A stretch of DNA of 7,516 bases from Opitutales bacterium (GTDB lineage: Bacteria > Verrucomicrobiota > Verrucomicrobiia > Opitutales > UBA9783): assembly GCA_017479315.1 (NCBI GenBank), contig JAFVCI010000025.1, positions 1 to 7,516 on the forward strand, in the 5' to 3' direction. Every line of letters starts with the position of its first letter. Position 1 is the stretch's first letter. Of the stretch, positions 1 through 5,643 are shown piece by piece. Below the pieces are notes generated by a model. That model searched no databases. It was given only the letters and a program-made list of their open reading frames with translations, and was not told the origin of the DNA. Both the position numbers and the translations under genes were made by a program.

Positions 1-882
1 CAGCGACCAATCGAAGTTCCATTCGTCCGACGCAATCCCTCTCAAATAATAGCCTTTTTTATACGAAAACAATCGACCCGCGTGACCGAAACCGCCGAGG
101 GAACAAATGACATGGTCGCATTGTGCGATGCAATACAAATCCAAATAACCCTTCGAACTGTCGTTTTGATCGCAAACGCGACAGGCAATGTCTTTATCCA
201 ATGCGGGCAAAATCTTTTCCCGTACCCAATCGGGCTCTTCCGAGAAAAAGAAAAACTTTACATTCGGGTCGAGGTTATGAATTTTCCGAACGGCAAGAAT
301 GAAGAACTCGGCTTGCGTCGGATGTGCGCCGTCCCAGCCGTGCGTATAATCGCCGCGTCGTACGTGCACCGCGCAGGATTTATGAGCATTGATTTCGGTT
401 AATAAATCTTTGCAGGTGTCGATGTCAATCGGGTGAAATTTGTCTTTTAATTTGCGAACGCCGTGTTCCTTGTAATCCTCTACGCGTGCGTTGCGATCGA
501 ACCGAAAAAATACGGCGTGCAACCAATTTTCAAACGCACCCGCGTACGGTTGTAATTCGATCGTAGGAAACGCCTGTTTTAATTGTAACGGACGCGCAAA
601 AATACCGTCCTCGTCCACTCCTTTCTTTTTAAACCACCGTATGCAGTATTTTACCGGCAAGTGATGCTTCTCACGCACCTCTTCGCCGTAACCGTACCAG
701 CCGATCTGATCCGCCAAACCGCAACATAACGGTACCACCACTGTTTCCACATGAAACAGCTTCCGCATCGTCCGATAGAAAATGACTTTGCCGTTGTCCG
801 TGCGCGTCAGAAGAAAAATCGTCAGAGAGAAGAGGAGAAGGAAGAGAAAGATGCGCAGGAGAAGTTTTCGGAGGAAATGCAT
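1..882 (-). CDS. GT11-family glycosyltransferase (alpha-1,2-fucosyltransferase-like), membrane-anchored, 3' end cut by window
   Basis: The frame is open from ATG at 882 to base 1 (294 codons, no stop), so the C-terminus lies outside the window, probably by only a few residues since GT11 enzymes are usually about 290-300 long. Visible motifs: HVRRGDY at 173-179, the GT11 signature; FFFSEEPDWV at 210-219, matching the family FSDD-W block; DLYCIAQCDHVICS at 248-261 followed by GGFGHAG, in the place of the DLY-C-H-NSTFSWW block. CGLADQIGWYGYGEEV (54-69) replaces the usual GGLGNQMFQYA loop, and LPVKYCIRWF and the LKQAFP stretch also fit. GT11 enzymes move fucose from GDP-fucose onto a galactose-type acceptor in surface glycans; the acceptor here is unknown. 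Residues 5-26 are a Leu/Phe-rich membrane segment after a basic start, which is unusual for bacterial GT11 and suggests inner-membrane anchoring. It stands alone after a 352-base gap. Fold confident, exact specificity not. Confidence 0.85.
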   Translation of the reverse strand, partial: MHFLRKLLLRIFLFLLLFSLTIFLLTRTDNGKVIFYRTMRKLFHVETVVVPLCCGLADQIGWYGYGEEVREKHHLPVKYCIRWFKKKGVDEDGIFARPLQLKQAFPTIELQPYAGAFENWLHAVFFRFDRNARVEDYKEHGVRKLKDKFHPIDIDTCKDLLTEINAHKSCAVHVRRGDYTHGWDGAHPTQAEFFILAVRKIHNLDPNVKFFFFSEEPDWVREKILPALDKDIACRVCDQNDSSKGYLDLYCIAQCDHVICSLGGFGHAGRLFSYKKGYYLRGIASDEWNFDWSL

Positions 883-897
883 AAAGTCTTGAAAAAA

Positions 898-926
898 ATT
901 ATGGAAAAGACAAGAGATTGAAGCAA
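898..926 (-). promoter_or_regulatory. Candidate sigma-70-type promoter for the GT11 gene
   Basis: On the minus strand TTGCTT (926-921) and CATAAT (903-898) are separated by 17 bases. The -10 box differs from TATAAT at one base; the -35 box matches mainly at TTG. Transcription would start near 891, leaving a leader of only about 8 bases before the ATG at 882, and no clear Shine-Dalgarno sequence is visible, so the message could be almost leaderless. AT-rich DNA yields such matches by chance. Confidence 0.35.
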
Positions 927-954
927 GATTGGATTGCTACATTGAGGATTTGAA

Positions 955-997
955 ATGCCCGAAAATTTGAAAAACAAGGGAGAACTGCATCGGGCAT
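955..997. repeat. Separated 8-bp inverted repeat
   Basis: ATGCCCGA at 955-962 and TCGGGCAT at 990-997 are perfect inverted copies with a 27-base spacer. A T-tract does not follow on either strand, so this is not a standard intrinsic terminator. It may be a weak hairpin between the two transcription units, a binding site, or chance. Confidence 0.4.
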
Positions 998-1069
998 AGG
1001 GAAGGAAAATCCTAAAGATTCAAATAATGCTCACGAAGGTATGTTCGTTGTGTTCCGAAGTGTTTTCAA

Positions 1070-1106
1070 ATCGGTTCATTTCTCAAATGATTACATCCGT
1101 TCATTT
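1070..1106. repeat. Imperfect 12-base direct repeat
   Basis: ATCGGTTCATTT (1070-1081) and ATCCGTTCATTT (1095-1106) differ at one base and start 25 bases apart. They lie about 190 bases upstream of the GT11 start and about 130 bases after the pheS stop. A pair of similarly oriented half-sites could bind a regulator, but no regulator gene is nearby and chance is possible. Confidence 0.4.
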
Positions 1107-1234
1107 TTTAAAACGAAAAATACTTATGTGAAACAGTAGAAAAGAAAAATCAAAACACGTTGCACGCTGAGCCGTCTTCCGTATATTCCACATCTTCTCC
1201 AGACGATCCCGATGTTTATCAAAAACAAGGTACA

Positions 1235-2263
1235 TCAAAATTGCGCCAAAAACCGTTCGTCGTTCTGGTAAAAGCGGCGAATGTCTTCAATGCCGCAGAG
1301 CATCATTGCCATGCGTTCGATGCCGAAGCCGAACGCAAAACCCTGCCAATTGTCGTCAATGCCGCAATTTTTAAAAACATTCGGGTGCACCATACCGCAA
1401 CCGAGGACTTCGAGCCATGTATTATGAAACTTCCCGAGATTTGTAATAAAAATATCGACTTCGAAGCTCGGTTCCGTAAACGGGAAAAAGCTCGGTCTCA
1501 AACGTACTTTGAAATCTTTGCTGAAAAACTGACGCACAAAGTAGTCCAGCGTTCCCTTTAAATCCGCAACCGACGTATTTTTATCGATGCACAAACCTTC
1601 GACCTGATGAAAATTGAAGCGATGGGTTGCGTCATCGGTATCGCGCCGAAAAACGCGCCCGGGAGAAATAATCTTCAGCGGCGGTTTGTGTTTCAGCAAC
1701 GTACGAATTTGAACGGTCGAGGTTTGCGTACGCAGAAGATACTTTTCGTCCGCCTTTCGGGACGTTGTCCCAACTTCTTTTGTCGGAAGAAAAAACGTAT
1801 CCCGATCGGAACGCGACGGGTGATTTTTGGGCGCGTTGAGTGCATCAAAGCAGAACCATTCCGTTTCAAGCTCCGCGCCTTCGGCGACCGAATAACCGAG
1901 CTGTTTGAAAATCTCCGCTATGCGTTTTCGAACCTGTGTCAACGGATGTAGCGGCTTGGCGGAAGGGTAGGGCGACGGCAGGGTCGGATCGATCGGATTG
2001 CCCAATTTTTTCAGACGTTCGCGCGATTGCAGAGCTTTTGTTTGCTCCGCGATAACCGTTTCGATCGCCGTTTTAACGGCATTTAAGATCTTCCCGCGTT
2101 GCACCCTTTCGGTCGGATCACAATCCTTCAGCGCTTTCAAACAGCCGATCAATTCGCTTTTCGAACCCAGAAAGCGCGTTTTAACGGCTTGTAACTCCGC
2201 AAAAGAATTACACGCGCGAACGGCTTGCTCAGCGGTCGATTGAAGGTTTTCAAGATTTTCCAT
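1235..2263 (-). CDS. pheS: Phenylalanyl-tRNA synthetase alpha subunit
   Basis: PheS is the catalytic subunit of the alpha2-beta2 class II synthetase that charges tRNA-Phe in the cytoplasm. The protein has 342 residues; the E. coli form has 327. Residues 1-90 form the usual N-terminal coiled-coil region. The catalytic core follows: HPSRSDRDTFF at 148-158, RTQTS at 178-182, class II motif 2 from GRVFRRDTDDATH (202-214) through FHQVEGL (218-224), FPFTEPS at 260-266 in the phenylalanine pocket, GCGMVHP at 288-294, and motif 3 GFGIERMAMM at 312-321. All expected motifs are present, so it should be active. The ATG at 2263 gives the normal N-terminus but has only a weak ribosome site. It lies 85 bases after rplT, behind a Phe-rich short frame. 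The partner gene pheT, usually next downstream, is absent and must be elsewhere. Confidence 0.97.
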   Translation of the reverse strand: MENLENLQSTAEQAVRACNSFAELQAVKTRFLGSKSELIGCLKALKDCDPTERVQRGKILNAVKTAIETVIAEQTKALQSRERLKKLGNPIDPTLPSPYPSAKPLHPLTQVRKRIAEIFKQLGYSVAEGAELETEWFCFDALNAPKNHPSRSDRDTFFLPTKEVGTTSRKADEKYLLRTQTSTVQIRTLLKHKPPLKIISPGRVFRRDTDDATHRFNFHQVEGLCIDKNTSVADLKGTLDYFVRQFFSKDFKVRLRPSFFPFTEPSFEVDIFITNLGKFHNTWLEVLGCGMVHPNVFKNCGIDDNWQGFAFGFGIERMAMMLCGIEDIRRFYQNDERFLAQF

Positions 2264-2268
2264 GTCCG

Positions 2269-2319
2269 CTAAATCATCAACCTACGGCACATCAAAAAGC
2301 GAAAAACAAAAAAAGTCAC
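2269..2319 (-). CDS. Candidate Phe-rich leader peptide before pheS
   Basis: A GTG-started frame of 16 codons reads (V/M)TFFVFRFLMCRRLMI and stops with TAG 5 bases before the pheS ATG. Four of codons 3-8 are TTT (Phe). An in-frame GTG at 2331 would add a fifth Phe codon. The E. coli pheST leader peptide PheM is likewise a short Phe-rich peptide whose translation senses charged tRNA-Phe. Against it: the Phe codons come from a T-rich tract, no strong ribosome site is seen, and I find no classic terminator between the Phe codons and pheS. If real, control might act through translational coupling, since the leader stop is so close to the pheS start. Confidence 0.25.
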   Translation of the reverse strand: MTFFVFRFLMCRRLMI

Positions 2320-2348
2320 CCCAAACTGCACCGCCGCAGGCGAAATAC

Positions 2349-2816
2349 CTAGGCGGATGCGTCGCCCGCGTCGACCTTTTCGGTACCCGCTTTCACGGAC
2401 TTCTTTGCTGATTTTTTCGCTACAGGCTTTGAAGAAGCGGAAACATCAACTTTTGAAGTCGCTTTACACGCCTGCAAAACCTGCGCAATCAAAGCTTTGA
2501 AGCCCTCTTCATTTCGGATCGCCAATTCGCTCAGCTGTTTGCGATCCAGCTCGATGTTGCACTTTTTGAGACCGTTGATAAAGCGGCTGTAAGAAACGCC
2601 CGCCGCGCGACAGGCGGCATTGATGCGGACAATCCACAAGCGGCGAAATTCGCCCTTTTTCTTGCGTCTGTCGCGAAACGCATACGCTCCCGCGCGCCAA
2701 TAAGCATCGTTCGCATAACGAAACAGGCGGGACTTATTGCCGAAATACCCGCGTGTTTGTTTCAGTATCCGCTTACGACGTTTCCGTGTTGCAACTCCGT
2801 TCGTTACTCGTGTCAT
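2349..2816 (-). CDS. rplT: 50S ribosomal protein L20 with C-terminal extension
   Basis: L20 binds 23S rRNA early in assembly of the large subunit, and in several bacteria represses its own operon. Residues 1 to about 118 align by eye with the whole E. coli protein (118 residues): basic N-terminal arm with KRILKQTRGYFGNKSRLFR near 15-33, YAFRDRRKKKGEFRRLWI, RINAACRAAGVSYSRFINGL and the ELDRK/LAI region. After QACKAT the protein continues for about 36 residues rich in Lys, Ala, Ser and Val, ending in a mildly acidic stretch, giving 155 residues in total. The tail is probably disordered. The start ATG at 2816 has a good ribosome site (GGAG at 2826-2823). It follows rpmI by 66 bases, as is usual for the pair. 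Confidence 0.97.
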   Translation of the reverse strand: MTRVTNGVATRKRRKRILKQTRGYFGNKSRLFRYANDAYWRAGAYAFRDRRKKKGEFRRLWIVRINAACRAAGVSYSRFINGLKKCNIELDRKQLSELAIRNEEGFKALIAQVLQACKATSKVDVSASSKPVAKKSAKKSVKAGTEKVDAGDASA

Positions 2817-2822
2817 TTTTTT

Positions 2823-2826
2823 CTCC
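2823..2826 (-). promoter_or_regulatory. Ribosome binding site of rplT
   Basis: GGAG on the minus strand with 6 A residues between it and the ATG at 2816. It is the clearest Shine-Dalgarno sequence among the gene starts in this window and fixes the rplT start. Confidence 0.7.
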
Positions 2827-2834
2827 GTTTAAGC

Positions 2835-2866
2835 CAAAGCAAGGTCGTCGTTGAAACCCTGCCTCG
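2835..2866 (-). promoter_or_regulatory. Hairpin in the rpmI-rplT spacer, candidate control element
   Basis: In the transcript CGAGGCAGGG (2866-2857) can pair with CCUUGCUUUG (2844-2835), giving 10 contiguous base pairs of which three are G-U, with a 12-base loop that could close by two more pairs. It sits 8 bases upstream of the rplT ribosome site. No T-tract follows, so it is not a terminator. L20 is known in E. coli and Bacillus to bind its own leader RNA, but that this hairpin is such a site is inference. Confidence 0.35.
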
Positions 2867-2882
2867 AACTTCCAAAATTTTC

Positions 2883-3083
2883 TCAGAAATTCGCAAAAGG
2901 CATCGCCGCCTTTACCGTCGCAACCTGCCTGGCGTTATCCAAACACACATCCTTGCCGGCGCGTCGCGACTGACTGTTGGATTTGTTGCGCAAAAAATGC
3001 CGATAACCGGGTTTGCGAAGCATCACCTTGCCCGTTCCCGTAATTTTAAACTTCTTCGCAATCGATTTCTTCGTCTTTTGCAT
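2883..3083 (-). CDS. rpmI: 50S ribosomal protein L35
   Basis: A small basic protein of the large ribosomal subunit. The product has 66 residues, close to the usual 65. It begins MQKTKKSIAKKFKITGTGKV, and carries the KPGYRHFLRNKS segment that matches the family's R-H-L-KS block. The C-terminal half (VCLDNARQVATVKAAMPFANF region) is more divergent but has the expected length. It sits 49 bases after the AsmA-like gene and directly before rplT, the normal partner. The initiation factor gene infC, which often precedes rpmI, is missing here. The only nearby purine block is AGGG one base from the ATG (3088-3085), too close for a normal Shine-Dalgarno, so initiation may be weak or coupled to upstream translation. 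Confidence 0.96.
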   Translation of the reverse strand: MQKTKKSIAKKFKITGTGKVMLRKPGYRHFLRNKSNSQSRRAGKDVCLDNARQVATVKAAMPFANF

Positions 3084-3132
3084 ACCCTGAGAAAATATCT
3101 TTTTTTACCGCCTGTAAAGCGAAAAAATAACA

Positions 3133-5643
3133 TTACGGCTTCTTTTGCGGCCGCTTCGCCTTCGGTAACGCCCAACGGATGGGATTGAAGGTAACAAAAT
3201 ACTTCGGTTCCTTAAGTGAACCGTTGACGGAAGCCGAAAATGCGCGCGTAACAGGCGTGAAAATCTGAAACGCATGGCGGACAATCGGTATGCCCATTTG
3301 TCGATGATCGAGGAACGAAAAGTTTAAATCGCCCTTCAGCCAATGATTTTCAAGATCCACAACACCCTCAATATCGGCTTGTGCGGTATCGCCCGATAAT
3401 TCCGCTTTTTGCGTGCGGATTTCGCGTTCGTTGAAGGAAAATTCCGACGTAAAACGGTCAAAGTTGACAGTCGGAAAGAACGGAATTTTGGCGAAAAGCA
3501 ATTTTTGCAACGGTCCCAAAAGATGAATTTGAGACAACCCGGGATTTTTGAAATCCGCAAAACCTTCGCCCTCAACGGAAAATTCGGGGTACCGACGCCC
3601 TTTCGCCTTAATGTTGAGATCCAACAACCCGCTGTACGTTTTTAAATTGTCGGAAGGAATGTCGGCGACCCACTTGGAAAACATCGGCTGTTGCAACAAA
3701 GGCTCTGTCGGCAGTTGCTCTCCCTCAGCTTCGATTTCAAATGTCTCCTTATGTAAAAGAAGGTTAGCTTTAAAAGGTGCCGTATGAAACAGTTTTCCCC
3801 GAAAGTTTGCCTGTGTTTTTTCGGCATCCCGTCGATATATAACCTCTAAATCCTCAACGGGCATCGCATCGATTTTGTGCATCGGCGATTGAAGAGCGAC
3901 CTCCCAATAATCGTTCGGTAATTCGGGAAACGAAACACAGCCTTTGAAAGAGGCCCGCATCGGTATCAACGGATGCAGTCGCTTCAAATGTTCTATGCCG
4001 GAGGCACCGACAAAATCCTCAATCAGCGTTTCCCAACGTTGTACCGAAAATGTCCCTGAGCCGTTAAAATCAAACTGTTCGCGCCGTTCATTAAGCGGAT
4101 CGTACGGCCAACGAATAAAACAGGAACCTTCGCCGTCGGTCGTTTGCAGTCGGTGCAGTTTGATGTTCGCATACCCCGGTTGATGCGAAAATGTAACGGC
4201 AAGTTCTTTGAAATCCGTCTGTTTGTAACGCCCGTTTTGCGCTTCCGCATAACCGAAAAGATTATTAAGGTGTTGCTTTTCATTCCATTGAAACGCCACA
4301 TCGGCATAGGGATTTTGCTCGAAAAAACGAAAATTATTCGAAAACGCATCCCACCAGGGCGGTAAATACGGCTCCAAGGCATTGATTAGGTCGGGCGCGA
4401 CGGTTCCGTTGAAAAAAACCTGCCCTTTTTGTTCCGAAAAATCGCAAATGCCGTGCGTTTGAAGAGATATTTTATCCTTTCCGGCATCCGACACGAACTC
4501 ATTTGACGGTCGGAATATTGCATCCCAGGAAAACGTTTGTTCATCCTTTGAAAGTTTCGCCTCGGCTTGCTTAAACGGCTGATCGTTGACGGTAAAATCA
4601 GATGTGTTCAACCGCACCGTCGCTTGTTGCAGATTACCTTGAATTTGCGCAATAAGCGGCGCGTTAAATAAAATGCGATACGGATTTTGCGGTACATTCG
4701 CCGCTTGACTGCAAAAGTTCGGATTGGCAATACACGAACAATTCAACAGCGATCCTTGTTTTCGAGGCAGATGAAATAAAAATTCGCCCTTCGCGTCCAA
4801 TTCGTCACCGTCGACGGAGAATTGCACCGTATTTTCGGAATACGGCTGAAAATCTTTTAAACGCCCGTAAAAACTCGGAAGTTTCGGAAAAATGTCCGTA
4901 TGACCTTGAAATTCTACCGATGAACGGGCACTTTTGAAGGTATATGTTCCGTCTGTCAGAAGATGATAAATTGAAAAAAACCTCGGTGTGTCGATTTGTT
5001 GTACCTGCAGAGAAGCCTGCATGTTTTTTTCATTGACGGACAGTTGCCCGCAAACATCCGTTGCCCGAACATCTCCAAAGGCTGCTTCATCGGTTTTAAA
5101 CATCAGTGAAAGTTTCTCATCATCTCCTCCTGTGTGCAGTTGCAAATTTTTCAACGAAAAAGCCTCCGCTTTCACACCCGAAGAAGGCAGATTTTCAAGG
5201 AGCGTTTTATATTGTTGCAATATACGTAGCGAATGGAAGTTTCCTCGCAATAAGCCCAAGGTCTCGTGATGCGCCGACAGTAATGCGCAATAATCGTCGT
5301 TGTTTTTTCGAATAAGACCGTTCAGTGCATCGAATTTTCCGAAAGACGTTTCCAAAATGCCGTTTTGAATTTTGCACTGCCATCGTTCGAGAAACTTTTC
5401 ACTTTTCAAAGGTGAGAAATCGATGCGGGACGCCACGAAAGGCATTTCCTGAAATTGACCTTTAACATCGTACAATGTTAGTCGTTGTCGCGATAAAACG
5501 GCTTTGGACGTATGAAGCGGAAGCTTCAGAAGGCGGCAAATTGGCTCGACAGGGATAAGCAGGGAGGAATTAAAAAACACGTACACCAACCAACCGATAC
5601 CGATCAACAACAAAAGCAGCTGGATATAAAAGAAGCGTTTCAT
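3133..5643 (-). CDS. Large AsmA-like envelope protein with N-terminal membrane anchor
   Basis: The product has 836 residues. Residues 5-25 form a hydrophobic segment (FFYIQLLLLLIGIGWLVYVFF) after a basic start, so the protein is most likely anchored in the inner membrane with the rest in the periplasm. The long middle is rich in alternating beta-type segments with repeated 'G-L..' and 'F.G' turns. The C-terminal part resembles the AsmA-like C-terminal region: an AELSGDTAQADIEGVVDL-type strand pair (near 745-765), then IPIVRHAFQIFTPVTRAFSA, and a final GSLKEP motif at 808-813 ahead of a basic tail. AsmA/YhdP/TamB relatives carry phospholipids towards the outer membrane; that role here is inference. 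Its ATG overlaps the TGA of the DUF4340 gene (ATGA), indicating translational coupling, and no separate ribosome site is seen. Family placement is by motif feel only. Confidence 0.75.
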   Translation of the reverse strand: MKRFFYIQLLLLLIGIGWLVYVFFNSSLLIPVEPICRLLKLPLHTSKAVLSRQRLTLYDVKGQFQEMPFVASRIDFSPLKSEKFLERWQCKIQNGILETSFGKFDALNGLIRKNNDDYCALLSAHHETLGLLRGNFHSLRILQQYKTLLENLPSSGVKAEAFSLKNLQLHTGGDDEKLSLMFKTDEAAFGDVRATDVCGQLSVNEKNMQASLQVQQIDTPRFFSIYHLLTDGTYTFKSARSSVEFQGHTDIFPKLPSFYGRLKDFQPYSENTVQFSVDGDELDAKGEFLFHLPRKQGSLLNCSCIANPNFCSQAANVPQNPYRILFNAPLIAQIQGNLQQATVRLNTSDFTVNDQPFKQAEAKLSKDEQTFSWDAIFRPSNEFVSDAGKDKISLQTHGICDFSEQKGQVFFNGTVAPDLINALEPYLPPWWDAFSNNFRFFEQNPYADVAFQWNEKQHLNNLFGYAEAQNGRYKQTDFKELAVTFSHQPGYANIKLHRLQTTDGEGSCFIRWPYDPLNERREQFDFNGSGTFSVQRWETLIEDFVGASGIEHLKRLHPLIPMRASFKGCVSFPELPNDYWEVALQSPMHKIDAMPVEDLEVIYRRDAEKTQANFRGKLFHTAPFKANLLLHKETFEIEAEGEQLPTEPLLQQPMFSKWVADIPSDNLKTYSGLLDLNIKAKGRRYPEFSVEGEGFADFKNPGLSQIHLLGPLQKLLFAKIPFFPTVNFDRFTSEFSFNEREIRTQKAELSGDTAQADIEGVVDLENHWLKGDLNFSFLDHRQMGIPIVRHAFQIFTPVTRAFSASVNGSLKEPKYFVTFNPIRWALPKAKRPQKKP

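Larger units (their letters stand above)
883..1234. other. Intergenic region between pheS and the GT11 gene
   Basis: This 352-base gap is more AT-rich than the flanking genes and holds no convincing protein gene on either strand. It contains a candidate promoter next to the GT11 start, an 8-bp separated inverted repeat (955-997), an imperfect 12-base direct repeat (1070-1106), and a weak terminator-like site near 1157-1167 (minus-strand stem GCGT/ACGT, loop GCA, then a T-rich tract). A 44-codon minus frame (1235-1101) overlaps the pheS stop as TGATG but has no recognised content. The pheT gene often found after pheS is not here. Confidence 0.7.

Noticed and set aside
82..402. 106-codon plus-strand frame
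   Set aside because: It lies fully antisense to the GT11 gene, whose minus frame carries HVRRGDY and other family motifs; the plus translation shows no family feature.
1160..1561. 133-codon plus-strand frame
   Set aside because: It is antisense to the 3' end of pheS, including conserved motif 3, and needs a TTG start; a shadow frame.
2308..2339. Possible attenuator or terminator between rplT and pheS
   Set aside because: The minus-strand stem CTGC/GCAG has only 4 pairs and the T7 run begins 11 bases later, so it does not form a proper intrinsic terminator.
2757..3188. 143-codon plus-strand frame across rplT, rpmI and the end of the AsmA-like gene
   Set aside because: It runs antisense to two certain ribosomal protein genes and has no recognisable domain.
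3206..3222. Inverted repeat GGTTC-CTTAAGT-GAACC
   Set aside because: It lies within the conserved GSLKEPK coding region of the AsmA-like gene; five pairs with a 7-base loop and no T-tract are well within chance.
4023..4382. 119-codon minus-strand frame inside the AsmA-like gene
   Set aside because: It is an out-of-frame reading of the 836-residue gene, which is open throughout and coupled to its neighbour.
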